Below are positions 28,131 through 37,352 of a DNA stretch of 64,000 nt, piece by piece (position 1 is the first letter of the stretch; each line of letters begins with the position of its first letter). The notes below the pieces were generated by a model. The model was not told the origin of the DNA. It did no database searches and worked only from the letters and a program-made list of their open reading frames with translations. The position numbers and the translations under genes were made by a program. The stretch is from Spirochaetia bacterium UBA2205 (GTDB lineage Bacteria > Spirochaetota > UBA4802 > UB4802): the NCBI GenBank assembly GCA_002328585.1, contig DCUV01000070.1:1-64000 (forward strand), in the 5' to 3' direction.

Positions 28131-29410
28131 TATAATGGGTCAAATCCTTCTTTGCCATTGTATTTTTCACTTTGTTGCTTCATGTAGCCTAAATAGGCCA
28201 TTTCGTTAACTTCCAGCCCGCAAATTTTTAGTGCTTTCACAACATCATCAAAGTCAGGCGGACACCCTTTCACTTCCACCGATTCTTTTATGGTGGGATT
28301 ATTCCTGTTGGCTTTTATGATGCAATTGCCCATCAATACGGTTTTATCATAACCAGGACGCGCCTGCATCTTTTTGCCATTTAAAATTTCTACTTTTGGA
28401 AGAGGCTGTCCTTTAAATGCAGACATTACCAGAATATTGCACATATTAGCAATTGGTGAGCAGCCTGAGCATAGTGTATCGTCATATTTTGGCAACGCAA
28501 CCCCTTGTATACCCATTTTAGCAAATGCGCCAGGCCCGGTGTTATCTGCTGTCCATGACCAATCCCACTTTAATGGCTGGATGTGATCTACCAGTTTTTC
28601 TCCTTTCACTGCATAATCGCTCAGTACCAGCGATTTGTTATGTCGTGTTGCATAGGTTACGAAATGAGCTATATCAGTTGGTTCATAGCCCATGACCTTT
28701 GCACCAATAATATCGGCAGCTAAAATATCAGTAGAAGCAATGATAGTATCTTTTTTGTATGCGTTGCCAAAATGGAGAGCTCCTTTCTCCAGTGCATAGA
28801 TTCCATCAATAATGGTAAGTTTAGGTTTTACATAGTCAGCCACAAATGGGAAACAGTATTCCAAATTCAATTCGGGGTGATGACAAAGTTTTTTTGATGA
28901 TGCCTTAAGGCATCCCTTCAGGTTTTTAAGCCCCAATGAAATTTTGGTTTGGCCATGAGTTTTTAATACAGGGAAATTGATAAAAAAATCGCACTCCAAT
29001 GCTTCTTTAGCTATCATCAGATGAGTGGATGCATCGATGGAACATTTTTCTGATTTTGATTCATTAAAATCAACAAGCTTTACTCCATATTTTGATGCTA
29101 AATCAGTATATCCCAATCCTGCAAAGGCTGCCATTGTTCCAACACCTTTTTTAACCTCAACCGAACCTTCGCCAATGGTAATATCGCTACATCCATATTC
29201 TTTTAAGATTATTATAAGGTCTTCAACCAGCCTTGTTGTAGTAAAAACGCCATACGGAGCAGGAGGGAATAATTCATCCCATGCCACCAGGTTGGGTTTA
29301 ATTAACACTTTATCACCGGGTTTTAACTTGCTCAAACCATCACATAATTCTATAGCCTGCTTTAAGGAATCAGTACTTTTGGAATATTTTACCAATGATA
29401 CGCTTTGCAT
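28112..29410 (-). CDS. DUF362 domain protein
   Basis: The product is 432 aa when started at ATG 29410, which follows GGGGGAT by a few bases; a longer frame to 29491 lacks a ribosome site. The sequence shows the DUF362 pattern: KPGDKVLIKPNLV, DITIGEGSVEV, DFFINFPVLKTHGQTKISLG, LKNLKGCLK and IIDGIYALE. DUF362 proteins often accompany ferredoxin domains or redox enzymes and bind metal or Fe-S clusters; here several Cys lie in the C-terminal half (TLCSGCSPIANMCN). The biochemical role of the family is not established. Its 3' end overlaps the convergent methyltransferase-like gene. Confidence 0.75.
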   Translation of the reverse strand: MQSVSLVKYSKSTDSLKQAIELCDGLSKLKPGDKVLIKPNLVAWDELFPPAPYGVFTTTRLVEDLIIILKEYGCSDITIGEGSVEVKKGVGTMAAFAGLGYTDLASKYGVKLVDFNESKSEKCSIDASTHLMIAKEALECDFFINFPVLKTHGQTKISLGLKNLKGCLKASSKKLCHHPELNLEYCFPFVADYVKPKLTIIDGIYALEKGALHFGNAYKKDTIIASTDILAADIIGAKVMGYEPTDIAHFVTYATRHNKSLVLSDYAVKGEKLVDHIQPLKWDWSWTADNTGPGAFAKMGIQGVALPKYDDTLCSGCSPIANMCNILVMSAFKGQPLPKVEILNGKKMQARPGYDKTVLMGNCIIKANRNNPTIKESVEVKGCPPDFDDVVKALKICGLEVNEMAYLGYMKQQSEKYNGKEGFDPLYYRASS

Positions 29411-29559
29411 ATAATCCCCCTTTTTTGATAAGTATAAAAAGATTATAAAATTAGGCAATGATTTTTTTGTATGTGTCAATTTATTGATCAATTTAAATCC
29501 TTCTTATGGTTCCGCTATTTTACTAATACTGCTGGCGAAGCTTCTTTTAAAAAAGGGGG

Positions 29560-29740
29560 ATGACTGGTACTGTAAAAAAGGGTAAAAGGATTTTACGACC
29601 AGTTGATGTTTGGGTTATATACAAAAATGGCCATAATAGCGTTGGAGCGCGTGTTTCCATTGATAAACAGGTATTCAGGGGTAATAAAATCAAATAAAGA
29701 GATTTTTATATAAACCATTATTCCTTAAAAATAATTTCAA
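29560..29740 (+). pseudogene. Possible PilZ-domain remnant
   Basis: An ATG at 29560 right after GGGG opens a 45-codon frame containing RPVDVWVIYKNGHN and GARVSI, resembling the start of a PilZ c-di-GMP-binding domain. The expected continuation (INRYSGVIKSNKEIFI) is read in another frame at about 29655-29705, so the gene appears frameshifted and truncated. A terminator-like hairpin lies downstream on the same strand. The match is short, so this is tentative. Confidence 0.35.
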
Positions 29741-29785
29741 ATAAAAATGAGGTGCCCCGCCGCCTTCAGCGAAGGGGTGTACATT
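29720..29785. repeat. Short dispersed element with GC-rich core
   Basis: TTCCTTAAAAATAAT at 29722 followed about 30 bp later by CCCCGCCGCCTTCAGCGAAG. The same 15-mer and a similar CCCCGC...TTC core occur at 45362-45420, and a degenerate version is at 33409-33455. It probably marks the end of an old mobile element. Confidence 0.4.
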
Positions 29786-29811
29786 TATTTTTCCTGGATA
29801 TTTTTTTTATT

Positions 29812-29855
29812 AAGGAAAGCCCTTTTTTAGGAATAAGGGCTTCCTTTGTTTTAGT
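29812..29855 (+). terminator. Terminator-like hairpin
   Basis: AAGGAAAGCCCTT at 29812-29824 pairs with AAGGGCTTCCTT at 29835-29846 with one bulged A, followed by TTTGTTTT on the plus strand. No intact plus-strand gene precedes it, so it may have served the PilZ-like remnant. On the minus strand it lacks a T tract. Confidence 0.6.
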
Positions 29856-29866
29856 GTTACTATGTG

Positions 29867-30694
29867 TTATTCTGTTATAAAAAGTGGTTTTATTATTTTG
29901 TAAAATATCATATTTTTTCTAAATAAAATTAAATATGAGCATATAGCAAATAGAGCAAGGCCAATGGTGTATGCCAGTATTAAGCTGCCGATGGCATTGT
30001 ATAGCTGTATGACAATAAGTGATGCTACGATAGCAAGAGCCAGGCATATAACCCACTGCATTCCAAATATTATGGCTATTATTGTATTGGTGTGCGGAGC
30101 TTGATGAGATTGTCCAATTTCCTTATATCCTTCTTTTGTGAAATGAATATAACCATATAAAAGCATCGGCGCAAAAAACAGTGCCATGGCTACCAATGCC
30201 CACCAGACTCTACTGGCATAGAAAAATGAAATACCCATATATTTATCTGGTTGCCACAGTGCCCCATTGTTAACACTCATGTCATATAAAAAACGCTGCC
30301 AGCCTGTACAATCCCAACCACAAATCAATATAAACCAGAATATAATCCATGCAATAATCCAATTAAGATGCGAATAATATAGTTTATTTTTTTTAGCCAG
30401 CATGTATGAAATCCAGTAACCAAGGATACCTTGCGTGACATTTGTAAAAACAAAAACAGTAACAAGCCATGATGGCAGATCATCTTTTGATGTTGCAACC
30501 TGCATGGTTTCCCATTGTGTGTGCTCCCACAGCAGATATACCCCTGATGGCACAAAAAGAAGCGATAAAAACAGCAAAGTGAAGATGAAATATTTTGTAG
30601 TAAAGGGGTGCTCAGCTTTTTTAAGTTGATGAGCGGCAACTGCAGCAAAAGAAGCACCAAAAGCATATGACCATACAACATCTACCTGTACCAT
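29867..30694 (-). CDS. Multi-pass membrane protein, unknown function
   Basis: The 275-aa product starts at ATG 30694, 6 nt after GGAGG. It has about seven predicted membrane helices and conserved-looking aromatic/charged loop motifs (GWDCTGWQRFLYD, LLWEHTQWE). I do not recognise the family. It lies 31 bp downstream of the START-domain gene in the same orientation, so the two are very likely co-transcribed. A lipid-related membrane role is inferred from that pairing only. Confidence 0.65.
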   Translation of the reverse strand: MVQVDVVWSYAFGASFAAVAAHQLKKAEHPFTTKYFIFTLLFLSLLFVPSGVYLLWEHTQWETMQVATSKDDLPSWLVTVFVFTNVTQGILGYWISYMLAKKNKLYYSHLNWIIAWIIFWFILICGWDCTGWQRFLYDMSVNNGALWQPDKYMGISFFYASRVWWALVAMALFFAPMLLYGYIHFTKEGYKEIGQSHQAPHTNTIIAIIFGMQWVICLALAIVASLIVIQLYNAIGSLILAYTIGLALFAICSYLILFRKNMIFYKIIKPLFITE

Positions 30695-30725
30695 AAAAAC
30701 CTCCAACAAATATTTTTAAAATAAT

Positions 30726-31538
30726 TTAATTACTTTTTACATAATTTTGTTTTCTTTTGCAAAAAGTTTCTATTTGAGCTAAATATTTTGATTTTTTACC
30801 CATATCGATATATTCAGGCTTTTTTAGCATTTCTTCAAATTTGATGATAGTATAGTATGGATAGCTGTCGATTAAAAGGTTAACAGCAAAAAGTGGAACG
30901 CCGGTAGGATCTGCATGAATGATATAAAAGCATTTTACCTTTTCCCTGTGTAATATGTGAGCAATCATATATACTGAAACTTCATGCATCCTGACAAATC
31001 CTTTAACTGGTGCCACAAACTGTTTGCTTTGGTGTGGATGTAAACCATAGCATAATACTTCAAATCTTCCATATTCCCAATCTTTTGTAACTTTTGTACG
31101 TACCACTCCATCCCTTGGCTTTAAAGGCCATGGCATAGCAGTGGCGTTGTGTACTATCATATCTTCATCATTGAATATTTTTATTGTTTCAGCAATAAAA
31201 CACTTATACATAAATTCTTTATAGGAAGGTACATCACGCACAAGCTGTTCAACTACCTCTGGTTTTACATACATGATTTTTTCTGCTTTTGCCTGCACAA
31301 TACCAGATGGCAACTTCCTTGTGTACAATAAAACATCATCTTTCTTTTTTAATAATTTCCAATCAGGGGCATATTCAATCCATTTGCTTTTTATACCATT
31401 ACTGGCACATTCAGTCCAATCTTCTTTGCTACAAAATATTGATTTTGCAATTACTGAGTAATTGTTTGTGCATAAAACTATAATAAGTAATGACACGAAG
31501 ATAAAACAGATTTTTATTATATAATAGTCCTTATTCAT
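30726..31538 (-). CDS. Exported START-domain lipid-binding protein
   Basis: The 270-aa protein has an N-terminal hydrophobic signal or anchor (residues 8-33). A START/SRPBCC-like domain follows: WKLLKKKDDVLLYTRKLPSG, a segment VEQLVRDVPSYKEFM, MPWPLKPRDGVVRTKV and a long C-terminal helix (YYTIIKFEEMLKKPEY). START domains bind one hydrophobic ligand such as a sterol, phospholipid or hopanoid in a deep pocket. Bacterial START proteins with signal peptides could shuttle lipids across the periplasm. The adjacent multi-pass membrane protein and the SCP2-like protein at 34994 support a lipid-trafficking neighbourhood, which is inference. Confidence 0.75.
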   Translation of the reverse strand: MNKDYYIIKICFIFVSLLIIVLCTNNYSVIAKSIFCSKEDWTECASNGIKSKWIEYAPDWKLLKKKDDVLLYTRKLPSGIVQAKAEKIMYVKPEVVEQLVRDVPSYKEFMYKCFIAETIKIFNDEDMIVHNATAMPWPLKPRDGVVRTKVTKDWEYGRFEVLCYGLHPHQSKQFVAPVKGFVRMHEVSVYMIAHILHREKVKCFYIIHADPTGVPLFAVNLLIDSYPYYTIIKFEEMLKKPEYIDMGKKSKYLAQIETFCKRKQNYVKSN

Positions 31539-31676
31539 TTTAAAATCTCCAAAATCACAATTGGTATTTATGGTATGAAGAAATTATCACAATAAGAGGC
31601 TATGTGTCTCGTCAAAAGTAGAAATTTCTGATAGTGTCCGTTTATATTAAATTTATAGTTTTGATTGTATATACTG

Positions 31677-33350
31677 CTATTTTCTATAATCTGATGGATT
31701 TTTACCGGTAAATTTTTTAAAGGCGCGGTTAAACGTTTTTACACTATCAAAACCTATGTAAAGAGCAATGTCTAAAATATTCATCTTTCTTTCTAATAAA
31801 AGTTTAATGGCTTCTTTTACTCTTAACTCGTAAATGTAGTCATTGACACTTTTTCCAGTATAATATTTAAAAGCTTTGCTAAAATAATCGTGATGTATAT
31901 TAACCATTGCTGCCAATCCTTCACGTGATATATCGGAGCGATAGTTATTGTGTATATAGATTATTGCCTGTTTAATTTTTGGTTTTAGTTGAGGTGAGAA
32001 GTAATAGGGGAGTTTTGATTTAACAGAAAATACACCAAATTCTATAGCTTTTGATAGATTTTCTATTGAAGCCCTGAGTTCTTTTGTGCGTTCTTCAACT
32101 TTTTGTTCAAGTATAATGTTCATGTTCTCAATTTCTCGAGACATGGCAATATATTGATAGACAATGATAAGTCCTGCTCCAACGAATACAAACAATGAAG
32201 TGTATTGAAAAATTGGTGATATAAACGAGTATCCAAAAAAAGAATAAATGGTAAAAGTAAACAGTGAAAGATAGACAATACCATCGTGCACAGCTGTAAT
32301 TGCCAGTATAACACCTATTGGGAAAAATAATGTGGCAAATTCATTTTTTTTAACAAGCTGCTCACCATGCAATGAAAGATTGTAAATTGCAAGAGGTGTT
32401 AATATAAGGATGACAGTTAGTCCAGTCCATTCTATTTGAGGTATGGTTTTAGCGTGTATAATTAAAATTATTAGCATAACTGTGATTAGTAATAATAACA
32501 ATTCAATACGCTTCCGTGTATAATTGTAGATGCGATGCAAAAACAAGAAATGGAAAAATACTAAAAGCGACCATGCAATTGCAAAAACTCGCACTCTAAA
32601 GAAAGTATCAGGATACCATGTGGCACTTAATGATGGTTCGGCTATTACGAATATTCCCGGGATCATTTGCAAGATGAAAGTGATATATTTTGGTCTTTCT
32701 ACTCTGGAATAACACAATAGTAAAAATATGAATAAAAAAGTGAGTCCAATTCCTATATTTAAATAAAGAGGTATTGAAGACCTTAATGAGCTGATATGGT
32801 TGATGGTTGTAAATTCATTATGGCTAATAGGGGCTATATACATATCTCCTACAATTCTATTATATGCCATACATGATATTATAATGGTAATTGTATTTAC
32901 ACTTCCATAATGTATTATATTGGGCTGTAAAAGGTAATAACGATCTTTGTTCCATTGAGAAAGTTCATGGGGCGGGAATATCCCTGTTTGCCCAGTAAAA
33001 TGATTATTAAAGAATGTTTTATCGGCATCACCAATTTTACCTAATGCAAGAATAAGTGTTTGATCCTTCCATGAAGCAGGTATGATGATTTTTTTTGTCA
33101 ATACAACATATCCTTGAATGCTGGTAAAATTGTGTAATAAACCAGGAGTAAAAAAAGAAGGGAATGATATTGTACCGGTCGTTCCATCTATACACTGTTG
33201 TGTGTTGCAATAGCGTATAATCCAGTCATTAGAAATGTCTAAACCTCTATATTGTATATTATAATTATAATCAGTACTGGCATAATACCACACTACAATA
33301 ACAAATAGTATAAAACTAATACATACTATTGTTTTAGTAGCATTTTTCAT
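31677..33350 (-). CDS. Membrane-anchored AraC-family regulator (7TM-type sensor)
   Basis: The 557-aa protein has an N-terminal helix and an extracellular beta-rich domain (residues about 30-190, resembling carbohydrate-binding 7TMR-DISMED2 folds). Seven or so membrane helices follow (about 195-395), then a short coiled coil (MNIILEQKVEERTKELRAS) and an AraC/XylS DNA-binding domain (about 450-557). The last domain contains two helix-turn-helix motifs (SREGLAAMVNIHHDYFSKAF; ILDIALYIGFDSVKTFNRAF). This is a one-component transmembrane regulator that would bind DNA while tethered to the membrane, sensing an external ligand. It is divergent from the MFS transporter gene, a plausible target. Confidence 0.88.
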   Translation of the reverse strand: MKNATKTIVCISFILFVIVVWYYASTDYNYNIQYRGLDISNDWIIRYCNTQQCIDGTTGTISFPSFFTPGLLHNFTSIQGYVVLTKKIIIPASWKDQTLILALGKIGDADKTFFNNHFTGQTGIFPPHELSQWNKDRYYLLQPNIIHYGSVNTITIIISCMAYNRIVGDMYIAPISHNEFTTINHISSLRSSIPLYLNIGIGLTFLFIFLLLCYSRVERPKYITFILQMIPGIFVIAEPSLSATWYPDTFFRVRVFAIAWSLLVFFHFLFLHRIYNYTRKRIELLLLLITVMLIILIIHAKTIPQIEWTGLTVILILTPLAIYNLSLHGEQLVKKNEFATLFFPIGVILAITAVHDGIVYLSLFTFTIYSFFGYSFISPIFQYTSLFVFVGAGLIIVYQYIAMSREIENMNIILEQKVEERTKELRASIENLSKAIEFGVFSVKSKLPYYFSPQLKPKIKQAIIYIHNNYRSDISREGLAAMVNIHHDYFSKAFKYYTGKSVNDYIYELRVKEAIKLLLERKMNILDIALYIGFDSVKTFNRAFKKFTGKNPSDYRK

Positions 33351-33740
33351 TTACCATAACCCAATATACATTTAGTTTATTTAAAATAAAGTTCAGTATA
33401 TTTCCTTTAAAATTTTTTTCAAATAAACTATACTCATCCCCCGCCATAGACGGAAGTGTCTGATTATCATTTTATGTACATAAATTGCCATTTGGGAATT
33501 AATAGTGACTGAAATCTATAGTATTAATATTTGCAATTAAAAAATATGACTTATTTTTCATGGATTACAATAAACATCATAGCTAACACAACGTGTAAGA
33601 TAAAGTTCATCATAATTTTTACACTAAAGTAGTAACAGCAATATTTTTAATACCTCAATACCACGTACACTATATATTTATTGACAATAGTATCATAGTA
33701 ACATTAAATATTTTAAAATGCCTGGAGGTATAAAAAAAAT
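33351..33740. other. Intergenic region between AraC-type regulator and MFS gene
   Basis: This 390-bp divergent region holds a predicted promoter at 33681-33709 and a degenerate copy of the short dispersed element near 33409-33455 (CCCCCGCCATAGACGGAAG). I found no open gene or clear operator palindrome. Confidence 0.5.
33681..33709 (+). promoter_or_regulatory. Predicted promoter of MFS gene
   Basis: TTGACA at 33681-33686, 17 bp, then TTAAAT at 33704-33709; the -10 is weak (4 of 6). It is 32 bp upstream of the start codon at 33741. Confidence 0.45.
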
Positions 33741-34982
33741 ATGAAAACCCGCATTAATATTTCTTTATTTCTTCTTGGTCTTGGCGGACAGATAGCATGG
33801 GCAATTGAAAATCAATTCTTTAATACCTTTTTATATGACAGGATAATCCCTGACCCTAAATATGTTTCCATCATGGTGGCGCTTTCTGCAGTCACAGCAA
33901 CGGTTACTGCCATTATTATGGGGGCGTTCTCTGATTCAATTGGCAAACGCAAGCCATTTCTTCTGTATGGATATTTAGCATGGAGTGTCTCTATATGGGT
34001 AATACCAATGGCTGAATGGATTAAACCGGTAATCGTAGCTGCATGGGTGGTCATCATCCTTGATTCAGTTATGACATTTTTTGGTTCAACCTCGTATGAT
34101 GCAGTATACAATGCCTATTTAACCGATGTCACTACCGATGCCAACCGCGGGAAAGCTCAAGGGTTACTATCGCTTGCAACATGGATTGCGCTTTTACTTG
34201 TTTATGGCGCATCAGGACCTATAGTGGAATCAATGGGATACTTTTTCTTTTTTGGTGCAGCCGGTGCACTGGTATTACTATCAGGTGTTATAGGCGGAGT
34301 TGCAGCAGTGGAGCCACAAAGGGCGATAGTTACCGATAGTAAGTCCATCGTAAAAAGAATAAAGGGAAGCTTAAATATGCAAGCACTGCAACACAATAAA
34401 AATCTTTTGTATGTGTTGCTTGCCATAGGATTCTGGGGGATGGCATTCAATGTTTTTTTCCCTTATCTTTTGATATACCTGAAACATTTTTTGAAAATTG
34501 ATATTGCTACATCATCAGTTATCATAGCAGTATCTATTTTTATCGGCGGAATAGCAGCTTCCATCCCTGCCGGCATTATTGCTGATAAAATAGGGCGTAA
34601 ACCTGTTGCTATTTTTGCTGTGATATTAATTTCATTTTCGCTTATTGCATTTTCGTATGCTCGTTTACCGATAGCTATCGGCATATTAGCCACCTTATGG
34701 ATAATTGCTCAGACAATATGGATGACTGCCACAGGAGCATGGAGCAAAGATTTATTTCCTGAAGAAAGGCGAGGCGAGTTTGCTGGATATTTTACATTGT
34801 TCTATGTTGCATTTACGATGATACCTGGTCCGCTCATTGGGGCGATAGTTGCTGACAGATGGGGTATACGGGCAACCATTGATGGCAAACCAGGTATTAT
34901 TCCAACACCTGAGATATTTGTTGTATCTGCTGTGCTCATTTTAATTACTATTATCCCTCTGCTATTTGCAAAAGAACAGTAA
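33741..34982 (+). CDS. MFS transporter (sugar/GPH-like)
   Basis: The 413-aa protein has twelve predicted membrane helices. It carries the loop 2-3 motif GAFSDSIGKRKPF and its duplicate in the second half (GIIADKIGRKPVA), typical of the major facilitator superfamily. The first helices (GQIAWAIENQFFNTFLYDRI) and the GKRKP loop resemble glycoside-pentoside-hexuronide and sucrose-type carriers. Substrate cannot be read from sequence. The divergent AraC-type membrane regulator with a carbohydrate-binding-like sensor makes a sugar plausible. GGAGG precedes the start by about 13 nt. The convergent SCP2-like gene ends 11 bp away. Confidence 0.82.
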   Translation: MKTRINISLFLLGLGGQIAWAIENQFFNTFLYDRIIPDPKYVSIMVALSAVTATVTAIIMGAFSDSIGKRKPFLLYGYLAWSVSIWVIPMAEWIKPVIVAAWVVIILDSVMTFFGSTSYDAVYNAYLTDVTTDANRGKAQGLLSLATWIALLLVYGASGPIVESMGYFFFFGAAGALVLLSGVIGGVAAVEPQRAIVTDSKSIVKRIKGSLNMQALQHNKNLLYVLLAIGFWGMAFNVFFPYLLIYLKHFLKIDIATSSVIIAVSIFIGGIAASIPAGIIADKIGRKPVAIFAVILISFSLIAFSYARLPIAIGILATLWIIAQTIWMTATGAWSKDLFPEERRGEFAGYFTLFYVAFTMIPGPLIGAIVADRWGIRATIDGKPGIIPTPEIFVVSAVLILITIIPLLFAKEQ

Positions 34983-34993
34983 CAATAATTTTG

Positions 34994-35617
34994 CTATTGG
35001 ATATTTTTGATATATTTTTCAATAGCATCAATGTCATCTTTTGACAGAGCGCACGGTGCTTTGTAATCTGCATTGATTTGTTTTGCTGCTTTGCCAACTA
35101 CCTTCCAGAATATTCCAAAATTGTCAATATTTGCTCTGGCAACAAACATAGGTCCTCTGAATCCTTTCATGATGCCCGGCATCTGCATATATCCCCACAC
35201 CCCCGAAGCAAATTTATACCATTGAACAGTGGTTGGTGCAAAAGCCCACTCTGCGGTTTTATACTCTTCAACTAACGCACCACCGTATGTGCATATTGCC
35301 CTGCCATCCTTATTTTCAATGGTAAGTTGAACTTTTGGCATTGAATCGCAGTCTCTTCGTGACATCGCAAAAACCTGTTTGTTTCTAACCTGACCGGTGT
35401 ATTTATTTTTTGTCAAAATCCAGTCATTACCACCAACTGCCTTTGTGCCCAATTTTTGGGTCAGCTCACTTTTGTTCCATTCATCACAGACAAATTTTGT
35501 AAATTCAGGACTTAAAAAAACGATAGAATTGCTCTGAGCATGGGTCAATGATACATTGAAGTAAAGAGCAATCGTAAAAAGGGTAACAACTGCTAAAATG
35601 AAAATAAATTTTTTCAT
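34994..35617 (-). CDS. Exported SCP2-like (sterol carrier) protein
   Basis: The ATG at 35617 lies 6 nt after GAGGTG; the product is 207 aa. It has a signal peptide (MKKFIFILAVV..., cleavage near THA-Q). The mature part fits the SCP2 fold: VFLSPEFTKFVCDEWN, VQLTIENKDGRAICTYG, a mid strand with VQWYKFASG, and a late amphipathic helix GIMKGFRGPMFVARANID. SCP2 domains bind long hydrophobic ligands. Exported versions are unusual and would act in the periplasm. It is near the START-domain gene, although the MFS and AraC-type genes lie between them. The family call is moderate because sequence identity in SCP2 proteins is low. Confidence 0.6.
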   Translation of the reverse strand: MKKFIFILAVVTLFTIALYFNVSLTHAQSNSIVFLSPEFTKFVCDEWNKSELTQKLGTKAVGGNDWILTKNKYTGQVRNKQVFAMSRRDCDSMPKVQLTIENKDGRAICTYGGALVEEYKTAEWAFAPTTVQWYKFASGVWGYMQMPGIMKGFRGPMFVARANIDNFGIFWKVVGKAAKQINADYKAPCALSKDDIDAIEKYIKNIQ

Positions 35618-35895
35618 GGGTATCACCTCGTAAAAAAAAATTGTAATGGTATGATTATAAGATATTCAGATATTAAAATGTCAATAAAATTATTAAATAA
35701 TAATATACTATATATATAAAATATTAGAAAGCAGTAATATTGTGTAGGATAGTTACTATCTATTATAATACACTATTAATTTTTATATTTGATTTGACAT
35801 GGTTGGTTGAATACGATTACATATTCAAACTGAAGCAGACAATACGGCATGTCGCAATGCATCCAGAAGGCAACACAATGTAATGTTTTTAAAAA

Positions 35896-35962
35896 GTCAT
35901 ACTGAATTCATTTAAGAATCTAACGTTACACATTTGGATTCCGTGTCAAGTCCGGAATGACA
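35896..35962. repeat. Dispersed intergenic repeat (GTCAT-family)
   Basis: It runs from GTCATACTGAATTCATTTAA to AAGTCCGGAATGACA and includes ATCTAACGTT and TTTGGATTCCG, both shared with the copies at 18732 and 24178. The ends are imperfect inverted repeats (GTCAT...ATGAC). The remaining 35618-35895 sequence is AT-rich with no visible gene. Confidence 0.7.
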
Positions 35963-35994
35963 TAGATGCGATAATCATATTTTAGGGGGCTGCC

Positions 35995-37119
35995 ATGAAA
36001 CGGTTTATCATGTATAGTATTACTGGAATTATTCTTGTGATTGCAGGAAGTATATCGTATTTAATAATAACAGAGTATATATTAATTCGTTTTCCTGTGC
36101 TGGTACAAACAAATCCTAAAATCACATTTATAATAGGAAATTCATATTTTCGTGAAGATGAAAAGGCGCAGTGGAAGATAGCGGTTGTTGGTCAAACATT
36201 GTATAAAGGTTACTGGGTAAAGACTGACCCTGATTCAAGAATGGATATTCGTTTCCATGATAACACTGCAATACAGCTATCAGAAAGTTCAGAGATGGCT
36301 ATCGATTCATTAACAGTAAAGAAATTAGGATTACAGATACATACAGGATCGATGTATGGGAAGTTTGATAAGTTGTTTAAAGAACATGATCTTCATGTAA
36401 AAACTCCAACAGCATTTGCTGCAATACGGGGAACTGATTTAGGTTTTATGATTGTTCCAGAATCTGCTGGAAATGATAGTCTTATGGGACAACAAAAAAA
36501 ATCTGCATATAACAAGGGCAAGAATAAAGGGCAAACGTTAAAAACAAAAGGTGCTGAGCAAAATCTTGATTCAGGTGAAGCAGCATTGCAAACGCTGGTT
36601 TATTCGCTTTCGGGGATTACCGAAATATATAATCCAATATTTGATGATCAGAAGGTTCTGCTGTCATATCGCAATAAAGTCATCATAGGTGAAGAGAGCA
36701 CACCAACAAATCCAGAGGAGTTGAGTGAGGATGAGATAAAAACGTTACAGGAAAAACTAAACTCAATCCATTTTGATGAAGTATTGTTAATTACTGATAA
36801 AATAACATTTAATTTTGGCAGCGCAGAAATACTCCCTTCATCATATCCTGAATTGGAAAAAATAGCGGAAATTTTAAAACAGAAAAAGGTTCGCGTCAGG
36901 ATTGAAGGACATACCGATGACCAGGGAGATGCAGCATTTAACCAGCAGCTATCGGAACAAAGGGCTGAGGAAATAAAAAATTATCTGATTGGCAAGGGGC
37001 TCGATTCCGAGCGTTTTGAAACAGTAGGGTATGGTGAATCAAAACCCATAGCTGACAATAAGAAAGAGGCGGGAAGGTCGCAAAATAGAAGAGTTGAGTT
37101 CCTTATCATAGAAAAATAA
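35995..37119 (+). CDS. Membrane-anchored FecR-domain/OmpA-family protein
   Basis: The 374-aa protein has an N-terminal membrane anchor (residues 6-28). A FecR-type beta domain follows (about 40-160; GYWVKTDPDSRMDIRFHDNTAIQLSESSEM, with LHVKTPTAFAAIRGT), then a Lys-rich linker. The C-terminal OmpA domain (about 255-370) has the peptidoglycan-binding signature EGHTDDQGDAAFNQQLSEQRAEEIKNYL and RVEFLI. The combination would tether a FecR sensor or scaffold to the cell wall, a layout common in spirochaetes. AGGGGG precedes the start. tRNA-Ser genes follow downstream. A sigma-factor partner is not present. Confidence 0.85.
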   Translation: MKRFIMYSITGIILVIAGSISYLIITEYILIRFPVLVQTNPKITFIIGNSYFREDEKAQWKIAVVGQTLYKGYWVKTDPDSRMDIRFHDNTAIQLSESSEMAIDSLTVKKLGLQIHTGSMYGKFDKLFKEHDLHVKTPTAFAAIRGTDLGFMIVPESAGNDSLMGQQKKSAYNKGKNKGQTLKTKGAEQNLDSGEAALQTLVYSLSGITEIYNPIFDDQKVLLSYRNKVIIGEESTPTNPEELSEDEIKTLQEKLNSIHFDEVLLITDKITFNFGSAEILPSSYPELEKIAEILKQKKVRVRIEGHTDDQGDAAFNQQLSEQRAEEIKNYLIGKGLDSERFETVGYGESKPIADNKKEAGRSQNRRVEFLIIEK

Positions 37120-37175
37120 AAAACCGCACTCAATTTTTATTTGACAACAACACACCTTCCAATAGTGTTGCTATC

Positions 37176-37258
37176 GGAAGGTTGTCCGAGTGGTCTATGG
37201 AGGCGGTCTTGAAAACCGTTGGGTGAAAGCCCCGGGGGTTCGAATCCCTCACCTTCCG
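37176..37258 (+). tRNA. tRNA-Ser (UGA)
   Basis: The acceptor stem GGAAGGT/ACCTTCC, anticodon loop CTTGAAA (anticodon TGA), long variable arm and T arm with GGTTCGAATCC all fit. CCA is not encoded. A second tRNA-Ser follows 6 bp later, so the two are probably processed from one transcript. Confidence 0.93.
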
Positions 37259-37264
37259 AAAAAC

Positions 37265-37351
37265 GGAGAGATGCCCGAGAGGCCGAAGGGGACGGTTTGC
37301 TAAACCGTTGTACTGGAAACGGTACCGAGGGTTCGAATCCCTCTCTCTCCG
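37265..37351 (+). tRNA. tRNA-Ser (GCU)
   Basis: Acceptor stem GGAGAGA/TCTCTCC, anticodon loop TTGCTAA (GCT), a long variable arm (TGTACTGGAAACGGTACC) and T loop GGTTCGAATCC. CCA is not encoded. Confidence 0.94.
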
Positions 37352-37352
37352 A

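Noticed and set aside
37154..37182. Leader segment ACCTTCC complementary to the 5' acceptor strand of tRNA-Ser
   Set aside because: Only 7 bp, and it could be chance or a relic of a tRNA end; nothing else supports a regulatory switch.
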